Below, one piece after another: positions 1-15,500 of a DNA stretch of 64,000 nt. Every line of letters begins with the position of its first letter. Within the stretch, counting starts at the first letter, position 1. Made by a program: the position numbers and the translations under genes. The notes under the pieces were generated by a model, which saw only the letters and a list, made by a program, of their open reading frames with translations, was not told the DNA's origin and did no database searches. Source of the stretch: Burhinus oedicnemus (Eukaryota > Chordata > Aves > Charadriiformes > Burhinidae); assembly GCA_008921705.1 (NCBI GenBank), contig VFFE01007635.1, forward strand, positions 312,417-376,416. Reading direction: 5' to 3'.

Positions 1-404
1 TAATATCAAACTCATGCCACTATGATGTTCATACAATCCCAAGATGTTTAATTTATGTCCCCTGTGCATCCCAATCTCTTTCCTATGTGCACAGGCACAT
101 GCTGGAGGGAGGAATAAAAGGGCCAATCTCTTTATATTTGTATTTTGTATAGATCTATACCTTGATTAGTGCAGAGAACAAATGATTTTCAAATTGACAA
201 CTCATTTCTCATCTTGTTTATTCAAAATGACAATGTAAGAGCCTTCCAAACCACAACTCTGCAGTCGCTGGTGCTATTAGATCATTTTATGTCCATGTTT
301 TGTAGGAGTAAATGATTATTATAGGGGCTGGCTTTCTGGGGAGGGGAAAGTGTAAGGTGGACTATACCAAGAGTGTAACAGCAAGTGTTGATTTTCTTAT
401 CCAG
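1..404. other. FRAS1 intron, 3' part (start of window)
   Basis: AT-rich non-coding sequence leading to the acceptor at 403-404 (tttcttatccag). No Cys-rich exon, repeat or regulatory element is recognisable. The preceding exon lies outside the window. Confidence 0.7.
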
Positions 405-548
405 CCTGTCATCCATCCTGCAAGACATGCCATGGCCCTTCTGATTTGGAGTGCTTAACCTGCCATCCCCACGCGACTCTCGCTAGTGGGAAGTGCAGGA
501 CTAGCTGCAAGGAAGAGCAATATCTCAACCTGGTGGGATATTGTGTGG
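405..548 (+). CDS. FRAS1: FRAS1 window exon 1: furin-like repeat
   Basis: 144 nt, phase 1 at both ends. After a split first codon it reads [19 protein letters not shown] and ends in LNLVGYCV. The C-x3-C-x2-C start and paired cysteines are those of a furin-like (FU) repeat, each stabilised by disulphides in the extracellular part of the protein. The donor is gtaagtaag at 549. Judged by the mammalian domain count this is about the eighth of fourteen FU repeats, an inference from memory. Confidence 0.93.
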
Positions 549-3500
549 GTAAGTAAGAGGAGATGGCGTGGGTCGTACAGTGTGATGATCTTTCTGTGGC
601 ATTAACCAGGTACTTGAGCACACACCACGAAGAAATCAAAATGCCTGTTTTGAGTAAAATGTCATGCAGATGAAAATACCATGAGGAAACTCCGGTGTGC
701 ACAGTATATAGCAAAGCCGCTTGCCACTCCTGCTGTACATATCTTTGCTAGAGCTGAGTGAAGTTAATTGCAAATTGTGTAAGGCAGGTGGTAGGGAGAG
801 GGAGGCAAGGCTCTCCTTTGCCAGGCTTGCTGCTGCACCGTTTGGTGTGGAGACTTGAGATCACGTGTGGACCAGTATCTCTGCGAATCATCAGAGCATT
901 CATGTACTTATTACTATCATAATGAGCGTGCTCTTAACAATAGGATGGGCTGCAGCTCCGCTCTGTTGAGTGGCGACGTGCTTGCCTTTGCCAGGCCCAG
1001 CGCTTATCTGTGTCTCGCTCCAGTCTGGGCTTTAAAGCATACTGCCTGTCCCTGCAGAGCCAAGCCTGGGGGACCCAGAGCTAGGAAAGCTGCCTAGGTC
1101 CTGCTCAGAGCCTCAGTAAAGTGAGCTAAGGACGCATTTGTGATTCTGAGAAGCAGTTTGTGGGGCCCTAAAGAAAAATTGGCACAGCTAGCATTGCTGT
1201 GTGCATTTTTGGGAGGTAATAGGATTTCTGTATAGGGCTTATACTTTGTGGGTGCTAAAGCCTATCATCAGACACCACTGATTGCTTTTATCTGTTTAAA
1301 AAGAAAAATCGCTTTTAATCCATCACGCAGACATGTATAAACATATCCTGGGAACTGCTCCAACAACCTCTAAGCTTTATCAAGCCATTTTTTTCTTTAT
1401 CAAAAAAAGATATGGAGTGTGAGGCTTAATCTAGGCTGAACAGTTCCAAATGAGATAAGGAATCCTAAGAAGAGGGAAAAATGTATTAGACGTTATAAAT
1501 ATATCCATTGAGAGGCTATTGTTCTCAACTTAGTATAGATGATTCCCCTTCACAGAGACTTCTTTTTTTTTACATATATATTGGGGTTTTTTTGATGAAA
1601 GACTTTTTTTCTTTGCTCCCCACAGGTTAATTTTACGAACCATTTCTTCATCTTCCTTTTAAATAACAGTTACTGTTTTGTCTGCAGAGACAAAGAGAGA
1701 TGGGAAGCAAAGTATCTGAGGAGTAGGAAAATATCCCAAAAGTATTGCACAGCTCCTTAGGTACACAAGAAATCAGGTTGGGGAATCAAGATGTTTCATA
1801 CAGTCAAGTAATTACAATGTGGAAATAATTCAGCATTTCAGTGTAAAGAGCTGTCTTTGCCCTGTAAAATTTCAGGGGCTCCCAACGATACTTATTAATG
1901 TCCTGTCACATCATAGCTGCATGCACTTTATTTCTTCCACCTTATTTTCCCATTACATTGCATTATGCTTCCTATGAAAAAAGGCCTGTAGAAATACGGT
2001 CTTCCAGCTGTAAATTTCATTGGAAAAACTTAGTACTGTTTGTCATAAACCAAGATTCTTTCTGAGGAGGGTTTACTCTGCGGCTTGCTGCGTGCTTTGT
2101 GCTTTAATGATCCCTTTTAGACTGCGGTTACCTGTAAGTTTGGCAAGGAGTCACGGAGCAGTAAGTGTGTTCCCCAAAGCCCGGGAGGTTAGGTAGACAT
2201 CACAGTGCCTGGCCATAATGAGGAGCAGAAATTGGAAACAATGGGCTCACTCAGGCAATGTGGAGGGCAAGGTTTGACCTCCAGACACACTACGCTGAGA
2301 ATGATGAATCGTCTGCAAAGAACCTTGCCTGGCTTTCTGGGCTCCAAAGCAATTGCAGTCTGGTGATACATCCTTTCCTTGCAAACGAGCAAGCTTTATT
2401 TCAAAGCCCTGTAGGTCATGAACGTGGTCCACTGTTTGGAGACCTGTCTTCTCGATGTAGAAACATGTTTTCAAGGCTTGGTTCGCAGTGCCTGGCATCA
2501 TTGAGCGTCTGCAGTGGATCTGTGCCCCCAAAACAGGAGACAAGGCTTTCCAGGTGCAATATAGTAAGAGCGTGAGGGGACACCTTTGCGCCTCCCAGCT
2601 CTGACCTTAGTCTTGCTCTGTGACTCGCCCGTGTCAGTCCTGCCTTCCAGAGACCAGTCTAGATACTCTTTGTAGCATGGGAAACCTTAATGTTCATGTG
2701 GTCTTGCGCATAGATGAATTGACGTTTCTTTGTCTAACTGAAGTTTTGAAAATCCTTGTAGGGGAACGTAGTTATTTGTTGCCTTTAAAAAAAAAGTTGT
2801 GCTTTGGTCTCGGATCTGCAGTCTGAAGCATGTTGCTCTTTGTACCAAATTTATGTCTGATGTTTAAGCAAAGGATGCGTGTTGCCAGCTCTTCTAGACA
2901 TAAAGAGCTCCACATCCAGGTTGTTAAATTTCACTCGTTCTTCTCATTCAGCACTGATTGAAATGCTAAATTTGCCCTTGCAAGTTATTAATTACCAGTT
3001 AAAGAGCAGCTGTCCCATAAAAGAGAACATTAAAATCCCCGATGCTTGCATAATACATGATTTGCATTGGAATCTAACAAAGCTTTTTCCCTTGCTTCCC
3101 AAAGCAATATTTTTTTACAGTTATCTTCCCATTTATCTCTAATTCCCGACCCTCCAGGCAGAACTGTGTTAGGACTTACGGGGACTGCTGTGCATTATAG
3201 CCACCTGCCATAGTTTATGGACCTGCAGGGGAAGATCTTTCATACAGGATGGAGAAAATCAACTGTCACTTGAAACCGTTGCCTGTGAATTAATGTTGTT
3301 ATTGTACATGTTACCTGAATGAGGGTTGGAATATTTGCCTTGTTAATAGAAGAAAAGATCTTGTTTTCAGCATTTTATCAAAAAGCATTTCAAATGTCAG
3401 CAGAAGAAAGACAAAATGGCCTCAAGTTTCAAAAGATTAATGAGTTTCTAAGCTCTGGTTTGGGCACACTGAATCTGTGCCATTCTTCTTTTGAGAGTAC

Positions 3501-6500
3501 TCGATTGATTAATTTTATTTTATAGCTAAAGTGTACGTACAGGAATGTGTTTGTGGCTTTAGCAGTCCCCTGTTGAGTCTCAGGGCTTTTGTGTTTTTTG
3601 TTTTCCCAGTTTGAAAACACTCTCTGATTTCCCTCTCCCTCTTACCCGAGACAACTTCAGCTTCAGGAAACATTGCAGTCGCCGGTCTCAAAAATAGCAC
3701 CGTCACTAAAACTGTTGTCCTGCTCATAAAACCCTGCCCTTACTTTTCTGATTTGGGTAAATCATATGCCTGCCTTGAGGTTTCCTGGTTGATCTTGAGG
3801 CTTCCTTGTTGATCTTTTCCTGACTCAGTGCGAGGGCAATTAGAAAAACATAGAGGGACTGTGCAGTGGCCGAAGCAAGGATTTCACAGACTGAGCTCTA
3901 CTGGGTGCTCAGCTAAGGCATAAAAGGATGCGGAGGCCATCCTGCCAGAATTAGTAGCAGGAGTAGCCGGCATGAAATTAAACTGGAAACACCCACTGAT
4001 ACAGTAATCCCCCAAGGTCCAGTCTTAACTTCCAGCTGCATCTTCCTTGAAAGGGAACTCCCGATCCCCACGTTCAGCTGCTCTGGCCCTTGCTTTCTTA
4101 GGCTGTGCACAGTTGTGAAAATGTTCAAAGATAAACCAGAAGAGCTCACTCAGGAGGATGCCTGTAACAAGCCTTTCTGCCTTGCTCTTAAAATTCCAGA
4201 AGGGACACTCTGACAACAAGAAATACGTTCAGCTCCTTGTAAAATTAATGAGCTGTTGCCGTACTCTTAGAGAGACATTGGTATCATCACAAAGAGCTGG
4301 AGTTTCGCTGAGCAGAGCAAGAGGGAAATTAGGGGTTTAGCTCCACTTAGTCACTGGCGTGCAACCTCCCGCAGACATTAACAGCTGAGCTGCCGGAGGA
4401 GGAAAATGGAAGATCATCTCCCTGCTTTGGTCTGGGCTCCTTGGTGCCAGGTACCATCCAGTTGGATTTCTCACCTTATGCTGCCTGGAGAAGCTCCCAC
4501 CCTTTTTAGAAGATGCAGGCAGATCCCTGCAAAGGTGATTGCACTTCACCGGGAGTTCACCTCACTTGTTTGTGTGACAAATTCCCTTTCAGGTCTTTTA
4601 AAGGAGAGGCAAAAAACCCCTTCCAACAACCAAATCAAACAAAAAATCTGGTCAGTGCTGGGTATCCCTCTGAATCAACCATACTGATTTTCTTCCTGGA
4701 TTTACTGTAAGGTGCTAGAGAACATTTGCGTGCCAACATGCCTGTAAATTGCATGGTGTTGTAAGCACTGATTTAAAGTAGTGCTCTGTTCTAAACCTCG
4801 TCCCTTACCTTAGAGTACAGTACGAAACTTGCATCAGGAAATTTTTTTTCTAAAGAGCCCTTAAGAGAGGAGGTGTATTTAAACAAGTGGTTGATTGCTT
4901 GGCAAATGGTGGAACTGAGAGGCAGAAATGCCTCTGGTTTCCTTTATGAGCATTCACAAACACTTTAGCGATAATTTTGTCTCCCCAAACAGCCTCCTCT
5001 GTCTTGACAGGCACGGGAACAGTGTATAATAGATACTTTCCATATAGGAAGGGCACTATTTTCTTTGTTTTCTTTGCTAAGAGAAAGCTAAAGAGGGTGT
5101 GGAAGTAAAGTAACTCTGGAAATGGAAATCTGTGTAAGTAATTATATTATACTTTACAATGAAAGTTGCTTTATAGGAAGATCGGTGATAGGTAAGGTGA
5201 GAGGGTTTTTTTTGCATAGAAGTGAATTGACCTCTCAGAGGTCGGTTAGAGCCAGCTGAAAGGGTAGTAGGAAAAGGCTTTGTTTGGACAGTGGGAAGGA
5301 AGTCAGTAGCCTCAAACAGATGAGTAGGGAGGCACTGGTGACACTATGAGCAAGTCGGTGACATGCTGCCCTGAAGAATCCAGTTTGGATGCTGGAAGAA
5401 GCCTAAGGGAATTAAGTAATGTTTCACACTGCCCTGCAACAAACATGAGACATGAAGCCTCCAAAACCCCAGAACCCGCAGGCAGTAACTTGCCCGCTAG
5501 CTGAGCTGCAGTGAGGATTGACAGGGAGAAGGCAGAAGCAGGAAACAAACGTGACTGTGCAGTATTACTGAGAAGCATGAAGAAAACACTCCGCTTCTGT
5601 TAGCCCTCGCTTCAAAGGGAGCCTGCTGTGAAAAATTTAAATAAGCTTTTCCAAAACAAAGCACTTCAGTTCTTCCTTTACCTCTCTCACTAGTTCCCCG
5701 ATGTCCCTGAAATTCACTATGAGTGTCAGTTCTGGTTTTTTATTTGGTGGTGTGTGCTCTTTGATGTGCAGGCTTGCAAAGGAACAAGAGAGCGATGGGG
5801 CTGATTTATCCTAAAACAGTAGCTGAGAAAAAGAACTTTTTGAATACATAGGAGCAAACATAAAGGCTCTAAAGAGAAAACTATGGCAACAGCACCTAAT
5901 TTTGTAGACACTTAGCTTTTTAAACATTAGTTTGGGAGAGTCTGGTTATTTACGGTTATTGACATTGGCTATTTGGACACCCTAAGTTTTCTGTCTCCTT
6001 TTTATGCTCTGTTTATGGAACCTATTGACCACACACAGTGAGTTTGGTTACTTACTACATTTAGCCAAAGCTCTCTATTAGAGACCAGTGGCTTCAGCAA
6101 GAGATTCAACTGGAGGAGTATTATTTTAACAATAAGAGGAGTAGACATATTGCCAGGTAAATGTGGACGCATGAGAAACTAATTGGATTTGTGTTAATTT
6201 TATTGAATATAAGCGCATAAAACTCTTCACCCACCTCCAGCCCTGTGCATACAAATTACATATGGTGCTTAGGGCCTTTTGGATGATATCTTAGTCCTTG
6301 CTGTCTACGGTGAGCTGCATGTGATCCTTTAGTGAGGCTGCAGATAGGTGGCAGGTCTTTCCACTCTGATGTCAGTACAAGTTTGGGATCTTTAGCTGTG
6401 AAGATTTATGGGATGATGCCTTGGGTATTGGCTTCTTCTCCTGTGCAGTCAGAAGCTGCAGTACAATAACCCCTGTAAGCTGTAACCCCTCTAAGGAGGT

Positions 6501-9500
6501 TTCAAGGTTTGTCGCCAAGTTTGGGAGCATGACCTTTTCTTTTCTTACCACAGTGAGGGATTGAGAACCTACAAGGTCACTGCCTTAAGCATAATGTTTC
6601 TTCTCGCACACCTTTACCTCCCCTCTGGCTGTTAATTTCTCATCTGCAAGGTTGAGAGTGTGAGGCAGAAACTAGATAGATTGTATAGCCTGTAAAGTCA
6701 GGAGGTGAAGGAGGCAGCTGCTTTAAGGACCTTGAATCCCTCCCTGCAGTTGGAATTGCATTCACTTCTGAGCTGCATCTGAACTTTTCCACCAGTGTTT
6801 GGAAAGCATCATCTATGTGTAACGTCTAGAAGTCAGGCTAGGGTTAGACTCCAGTCGGTATCATGTTTGTGCAGGTATGGATGCAGAATTCTCCCGGACT
6901 CCGATGTGAGCCTGTCTTCAGCTTGTAAAATTAGATTGCCTGACAATCTGTAGTAATGCTGTCACAAGAGACAAAAGACAGAAAGTTGAACCTTCAGGAG
7001 AAATCTGACAAGAGGCCAGGTACTCAAATCAAGCCTCATTATTACATTTCTTTCAAGACAGTCGTCATTTCCTTTATAATTTTCTGAATTACCATAATGA
7101 GGATTAATTTGGCTTCCAGGTTGCCTTACACTGCACTGTTGTGCATACAAAAGGCTTGTTGTAAAAGCTTTTGAAGGGCCTAAGTTCAGGCAGAGGTCAA
7201 GAGACACAAGCTTGTGTGCTGCTGGGGAAAAAATGAAAAAAGGAAAAGGTTTTGAGGCACTCTCATGCTACTCTAAACCGCTGTTGGCTTGGCTTTGAGG
7301 TCTGCAGTGGCCTCTTCAGGGTACGGATGTCTCGTTTGTGTGGGAAAAACTGAACAGTAACAACTACGGGAGAAGGTCGTACAGCTGTAGGGGTTGTGCT
7401 CTTCATTTTTCAACAGTGGGAGCAGAGGGAGGTGAATGCCTACAGCTGCCAGCGTAGTTTGTTAAAGATAAACCTGTAGGTCGAAGCACCTATGATCAGA
7501 GAAAGGTTTGGGGAAAGTGAAGAGCTTTGAATTGGCTTTGTACAAAGCTTTCCCAAGCTCACTTCAGGATGGGAAAGAGGATGCTTGAATGGGGCGGGAG
7601 ACATGCGGGGAACGTGGTTGCTGAGGAAAAGTGAAAACATGATGCTCAGGAAGAGCACAAGATGAGGATGAGGGCAAGAGGAAAGGAATGCACCTTGAAT
7701 GCAGTAATTTCTGGTCATGTCTCGTGCAGACATCTGGAAGTGCAGTGCTTAGCACCTGATCCCAGCCCTTGTGCAGCAGATAGCAGAAAGGGGCTCTGAA
7801 AGTTACGCCCCTAATGTCTTCCTTGAGTTCTCAGCACCGTGTTTCCCCTTAGCAGTTCTGTTTTGTCTATCTGTGATCACAGTGTCCGTTATTCCCTGCT
7901 TCCTTTAGACTGCCACCCTTTGTGCCGTCAGTGTGTGGCCAACCTGCGGGACACCGGCAGCATCTGTCTGAAGTGCCAGAACACCCGTCACTTGCTCCTG
8001 GGGGATCACTGTATTCCTGACTGTCCGGTGGGATACTATGCGGAGAACGGTGCCTGCAAAAGTGAGTAGTCCCTACAGATGCCTTAAGGAGCTGCAAGGA
8101 ACTAGCTGGATCCTTGTGAGATGTTCCATGAAATGGTACCTGTTTAGTAGAGAAGCTTTGTCCAGCTGGCAGGACACTGTACTGGGAGCTAGAGGTGTCC
8201 TTTCTGGCTAATAACTCCACCAGCTGGCTGGGAGCGGTTTCTCCTTGCTCCCCATAACCTGTGTCTGCTTTCAGACTGTGAGTTCTCTGAGGCAGACTGT
8301 GCTGTACTGTCCCAGGCACATGCTGAGGCTACTGGGACCTAGCCCGCTGTTACAATACGATTAATAAGTGTGATGAGTACTAGAGAGCAGTATGCTTGTG
8401 AGGAGGAGGTGAAGGTGAGTTCTTCTCTTCCTCTCTGGTAAGTTCCATCTCTCAAAGGTGATGGCACAGAGAACAGGATGACGGTACGCTATGTTCTCTG
8501 TGGGGTAGCTACCCTGAGATAACTCCTAAGAAGAGGTGGGCTTCTTAAGCACAAGAAAGAATAACTTCAAACAGCTTTTGAATAACTTCAAAAGCTTTTC
8601 ACGTGCCCATCACCAAGTCTCCGATTTGTGTGGTAACAGCACAGTTCTGGGGTGCTCACACTTGAAAATACTTTCTGGCTATGTGCTTCGAAGGGCCACA
8701 CAACTTCCGCTCACAGAAGGCAGAACTCCAGCTGGTGGCAACTTCCCAGGAAGTTTGCAACCTGGGATGGGACGTCATCCTTGCTAAGGTCTCTCATTGA
8801 GACTTGTCTTGCTGCAGTGATGGTCCAAAAGGCGATGATTCGTAGCAGCTTCTAAAACAAAAAACCAATTTCATTCAGCCTTTTAGGCTAGCGTGATAGA
8901 TGCGGTGTTCCAGCTGCGTGGGTGAAGCTGCACTGAAAGCACGTTTTACTCTCTAACCTTTTGTGCCTTCACCTGTCCCTGGATCTCCTCCAGTTTTTGT
9001 TGTTGATGTGGTTTCATATGCTGATCATTGTCTGAGCTGCTTTATATTTCCTGGACTCTTAGAAGGAAGTAGGTTGCTTTTCTTGTTATGTGACCACCAG
9101 AGACGTGTTAAAGCCCAGTGTGTCTTACACTGAGCAAAGAGTATTGCAGTTTAGTTTAAGAGAAAGAAAGCCAGACAGAAATCATGCACGTTAGAACTAA
9201 GATGTAGGTGCTCCTTTTGCGGGAAGTGGCGTTTCCTAATCCAGTCTAACAACCGATGGTTAATGTTTCAAAGCTTCTCTCAAGCACTCTGGGAGCGCTG
9301 TGTTTATTTACCTGTTTTTGACAAATGAAATCTCAGAGATGTATGAAATACACTATGTGTCATTTAGTTGGAAAGACCCCTGAAAGAGGTATTTTGGCTT
9401 CCTGGAAATTTAAGCCTGGGGATAACATTTCTTTCCTTTATAACAAAGGTTTCATTTAAAAGAAGTTTTGCATTATTCAGACTGGGTCAAAGCTCGCATT

Positions 9501-12500
9501 ACATTTTGTGCTGGGTTTGAAGATCTTCAGCTCAGCGTGATACAGACACTTCTCTGATTTCTTTGCCCACTTTCACTCATGATTAATTTGGCCTGGTAGG
9601 TGTAATGATGGCATTAATCTTTAGGTAAAGGCCTATCAAGAAATAAAGCAGACTAATGATTTTGTGAGTGTGTACCCCCTTTGGAGAAATTAATAGGATA
9701 CATTGGCCTCATCCACTGTGGTATTTTAAATCTCTTCAATCAGACTAAGAAGCACAAGAAGTGGGAGACAAAGGGATGGAAAGAAAATGGGGAAAGAAAA
9801 CAGGAAGGGTGGCATAAAAATATGTCTTCAAAAACACAGAGAAAGAAAAAAAAGTAACGTACTTCCTTACTCGAGGCTGTCAGTGGGACTGCTGGCTATG
9901 AAGAATTGCAGAAGGATCTTGTAAGACTGAGAGTCTGGGCAGTAAAGCAAGAGGTGTAAGTTTGGTATAGGCAGATGTAACGATGCACGCAGGGATACCC
10001 GGTTCTAACCTCACATACGGAATGATGGCATCCTTGCCGTGATCTCAAAGTGATGATCAGTCAGCCTGTGAAAATGGCATCCCAGTGTTCAGCAACGTTG
10101 AAAAGGCAAGTCAAACGTTAGGTCCTAGTACAAAAGGAAGGAGGAATAGAATAATCCGTTCCGCCTGCCGTTGTCTAAAGGAGCTGCGTGCTGTGAGCGG
10201 TTCTGCCCATCTCAGAAGGGAAGAACAGCAGGACTGAATGTGGGGGATGAATGGCTTCTCTACAGTGAGAACTGAGCATAGCATAGTGCTTCAACCTGAA
10301 AACCAGGAGACCTTAGGAGGTGGGAAATATGACAGAGACCTACAAAGTAATGAATAAATGGAGAGGGGGCTCATAGAGATTGACTGTTCTCTCTAAGGGT
10401 TGCTTTTTGCAATAGGTAGCAGCTGTGCAACTCCTGCCGAAGGGGTGGATGTAAATCTTCAGGGAGGTGTGGAAAAGCACTAGGTGGTTCCTAAATAGAC
10501 AAAGCGCATCAGGCTCAAGAGGATCTGACCTTAAACTAGTTGAGAGAAAGCACGAGAGGGAGGTGCTGATACATGCTCCCGCTTTTTTTACTCTTTTCTG
10601 ATAGATGGGTCTTGGCCATATCCTGTAGGGTTGTTCTTAAGGAGAAGGGAAGGTTGGAGAGAAGAGGAATGGGTAAAAAGATAAAGGAGAGGAGGGGAGA
10701 GAGCTAGTGTGCGTGGCACACAGAGCACAAATAAACCCATTTAATCCATCTATCACAGGCTGGGTTGGCTGTGTCTCTGCTCCTGAGCGCTGTGCACCCA
10801 CTCAGTGGGAACTTTTGGCACTCAATGTCACCATGCTCACTCTCTGAGAGTGCTTCTCTGAACCGTGTGAAACTGGCTTGAAGATCTGCTTTCCCTTGAA
10901 CAGAAACACTTGTTCTTGCTGTCCCTGCAGGGTGTCACCCCTCATGTAAAACCTGCACTGGCGAGGGTCCTTTTTCCTGCTCTTCCTGCAACACCAGCCT
11001 GGTTCTCTCCCACACCAGCACGTGTGTGCCAGTCTGTTCCCCAGGATACTACAGGGATGACAGGCAGACCTGCAAACGTGAGTGTCTCTCTCCAAGTCAT
11101 CTCTCCTTTCCACAATATATTCGCCGACATGTCTTTTCTTGTTCCTTCGCTTACTGTTCCTCTTGCCAGGAAAAGAAAGATTTCAAGTGCCTAAAAATTC
11201 GATGTGAGTTGACAGAGGTGATTAGCTGCCTTAGAAACAGAGCCTGCAGCGTGGTTTAAATGTGAACACAGTTGCAGTTTTGTAATTGACTTGAAAGACA
11301 AGACGCTTTGGGTCCTATAGTTAAAATCTGCAGGAGAGTTTGTGTAGCCTTCCTTGTTAAGTTGTCTAGGTGGTACCTAGAGAAGTGGCCAAAAGTACTG
11401 GCGGATTGTGGGCTTTGTGAAAACTTGACAAGTTTAGACCAGTTTTAATCAGTTTTTACTCAGAGAAACCTCCTCCCCACTGCACAACCTGCCAGTACCT
11501 GCCATGGAAGCTGTTTTAAGACTGTAGCGTTTGTGCTACATTTTTCCACATGAGAAGCCTCAGTAGAAACAAAGTACAGCTTGGTAGGCACAGCTCCGAC
11601 TGAATTGAGCTGTGATATTTTTACCTCCTAACGATCTGATGCAATTGATCTGGTGTTAAGTCCAGTAATGTTTTATCCTATTCCTGCTATCCCTTGTGAA
11701 TCTCTCGGGGCCTCTCTTTCCCTTTATTATTCTATGTTCACTCTGGCCCTGACATCAATTGGGTTATTCCTCACATAGTTATTGGGCTTGGTGTTCCAAA
11801 ATGCATAATTATATGGCCCAGAGACCTAAAAAATATGAAATCCCCCCCTGTTTGAATTGACCCACTGTAATACACCCACCTAAAAATGAGTGAGTGCTTA
11901 AGTGGTTTGTTTGCTGTGAACCTGAACAGTCAGATTTGTTAAGTCCTGCATTACCCTGATCTAAATTATCCTGATTTATGATAAAATAACTCTGTTGCAC
12001 TGCACTAAGTATAGGTATCATTGTCATCCTATCTAGACCCAATTTCTTTACTGATGAGGGCCTGCAGGAGGAAGCTGATACGGTTGTCAGCTTTACCTAC
12101 CTTTTGTTGAAATATATGGTTCTCCTGAAACTATTATTTCCATCTTACCAGCAGAAATGGAGACACCTTGCATAAGTTCAAGGAAGTAGGTGGAAGACTT
12201 TGTACCATTCTTCTGTTGACAGAAAAAAAGGCTATTCAATAATAATGAAAAAAGGGAAGTAATAATAGAAAAGATGAATAAAAAAAAGGAATCATGGGAT
12301 TCTCACTGTCCTGGCTAGTTTTGTACAAACTCTACAAGATATTCACTGTTCAATCCTGCAGTATGGATTCTCTTATTGCTAACTACACCAGAATACCTCC
12401 CTTCCTAATTAAAATGCCCTTTTCTAATGAAAACTTTCCTATTGATAGCTTCTCCCTCAGGACATCATGGTAGAAGCGGAACGTTCCTGAGGACTGTACC

Positions 12501-15500
12501 CTTCCTGAATTTGGTTCAATAGCTCAAAGGCAAATAGATTTTTGCAAGGAAATTCAACTACTCTAATCTCTGTATTGGAAATGGCTTTTTAAGAAGTGTG
12601 TGTAATCCAGGAGGCTCAGGCAAAGTATGTTGGTGCGTTGGATTTTTGTCATTCCAAGTGTCACTTGTGCCTTTTCAAGTGAAGTACTGCTGATAAGCCA
12701 TATAGATATAAACTGTCCCGGGCTGCTGGAAAACTACCACTTAGAGGTAATGCAAATTGTTTAAACAGAGGTTGGCTGTTAGGCTGAGAAAATTTGGTCT
12801 CTCTTCAACGTTTATTTTAGTGGCGTTGCGCTTTTGAGGAACTGGGGTTTGGAATGAAGTTCAGAGAGATGCTGAGTGCATGTATGGACTCTGGGAGATA
12901 TTTTTAAACTCAGTCACACGCTGGCCGAGGAACAGTGCAAAGCTTAACAAGTTCTTCATGGGTTTAAAAATGCAGATATGGAGTCATGCTGATAAAACAA
13001 ACAGACAGGTTGGCTTTCAAATACAGTTTTTGCTTACTGTTCTGGCATGCCTCTGTGGGTAAGCCGATTTCTATAGATTTAGACCTCACGTGGAATGTTT
13101 TAGTGTACTTTTAATAGTTGGCTTTTCATGGCACTTACAAATAGTACTTTTTCCATGTAGTATTCTTCAGTTAAGTGAAATCAGACTGGCACCAGAGCAT
13201 GTAAAACCAGCTACTAGATTCCCTAGGTAAACATTTTGTTTGAAATCATTTGTACCTTAATAAAATACAGACCCTCTGTGACATTTTTTTAGATGCGCTA
13301 AAACGAGTAACTATTTTGAAGGGCACTGGGTTCTCGCTTCAGTGAGAGCAACATGGTTATTTTCACATTTACTTCAGAATCGTGAGGTTTTGTGGATATA
13401 AAACTCCATCTTGAATTAAAAGCAAATTGAAGTGGATTTCCACAATTGGCATATCACTCAATTAGCATTCTACAATTAGCATGTCACCGACATGTTAACC
13501 GCAAGTAATGTCGGTATTTAGCACCTGAACTGTGGTTGCGCTAAATCCCATGAGAGATTTTGGGGTTTTTTTTCCATTAAAAATGGCCAACTATGCTTTA
13601 TTCTTTAGTTTAAACAACTCAGGGCTGTGTTTTCAGAGCTTTTTCTGATTTATCATAAGTACAGATTTGAGCTTGGCCAAAGATTCTGAGTCCCTATGGG
13701 TTTAGTGACACTTAGGGGTAGTTGGCCGGGAATTTAGCAGTCCCTTTTGCATACACCATCATCAAACTTAGTAGCAGGGCAGTTACAGTTGTTTGTATAA
13801 AGCAGACCTGTGACCCTCCTTGAGTTTTCTGCGTATTATTTTTGCAAAGTTTCGTCTCACCAGAATCGGAGCGAGCTTTTCAATGCATAGGCAAAGGGCT
13901 GGCAAATATTTTTCAGTCTTTCGTAGCACATTGCTATTACATCGTCTGCTGTGAATTAGCTAAGAGCTCTGACATCAGCACTGGGCACACTTGGCTGTTA
14001 GTACAGCCTCCCGAGAAGTTTAGACCCTGCACATCAAAGAGGTGAGTTGAAATATTCTGAACCTCTGGACTTTGATCCTCGATGTCAGTACATCCCTGAA
14101 TTATTTTTTCCTGGCATTTTTATTTGCTCCCTACAGCTCCAAAATTTCACACTGTGTGCAAATGGAAAGGTGGAAACATTAAGTGAAATTAAATGGGCTT
14201 TTGGTCCCACCAAGGTTTGCTAAACTGGATGGCAGCAGTCTACTATGGTCGCCAAATTGTGCATTTATGAGTTAAGTCTGGAATCATGTGAAACGCAGGT
14301 TACTTAAAGAAAGTAAGAAAAACAGTGGCAGGGAAAGCTCTTATTTGGGGATTCGAATTCACGGTAGATGTTTTACCCTAACCTGTCCAGAGGGGAGAGT
14401 AAGAAGCAGTGTGAGGAGGCATGACAGTCTATTCCTAATGGAAGCAGGCTTTGTACGTTTTGGAGGCTGTGAAAAGGAACATAAGAAGCAGAAACTCTGA
14501 AATCTCCACAGGTGTCCCTCAAAGAGGACAAGAGGAGCAGCAAGGCTACAGGATAATACCATTTTTACTTGTACAGTTGCCTGGTGCATCAGTAATTACA
14601 GTTATTTTCTTTGTCTTTGTCTTTCCACAGCTTGCAACAGCCAGTGCCTGAGCTGTGAATCAGCTGCCGGCTGTACGTCTTGCAGAGATCCAGCTAAGGT
14701 CCTGTTGTTCGGAGAATGCCAGTACGAGAGCTGTGCTCAGCAGTATTATCTGGATTTTTCCAGCAAGACTTGCAGAGGTGAAAAATACATTGTTGGTTTA
14801 AAGAGAAAAGAAAAAAAGAAAAAGATCGCAAGTGCCTCGGCTAAGAATCCATTACGTTGCAGCATGATCCGTGCCGATGGCCTGCTTTAACAAGTGTCTG
14901 TGAAGGGGGGGGAGTTGTTCAGTGACAGACTGCTGGCGAGGCTTTTACAGTTTTTTCTCTTTTTCAGCAGTTTGCTGTCACATACTTCAGCCTTTCAGTG
15001 AAACAAGATTATTGCAAATCCTTCCCTTGTAAATGATTTAGTAAGTGAGCCAGCAAACTTTTCAAGGGTCAGGTCCAGCAATTCGTTTAGTCATGGGTCA
15101 GCTGAATAACGAGTGAGCTTACCAGGCTCAGTCTTTTTTAGAGTGCTTATAGGGCCTTGTGTGCTTACCTGCTTCTCTCTGTCTTATTAAATACTGCATC
15201 ACTGCATGACTGCAGAAACAATAGTTTGGAGTGATTTAAAAGACACATGACTTGAAAGATTTCCAGAACTCCCAAGGAGAGTGTTCCATAATGGAAATAA
15301 GTGAGGATAACATGGCTTTATTGCAGCTAACACCACTAAGATCAGGATGTAATACAAATGACTTGTTGTTCGGTGTTCACTTCTAGCTGGCTCTCTCAGT
15401 ACCTGAACCTAACTTAACTGAGTAGCGTCTGCCCCCCTAACACTGCAGTTCTTCAGAGAGGTGACATTGTCTGGTGTTTAGGGTGTTGGAATGAGGCAGG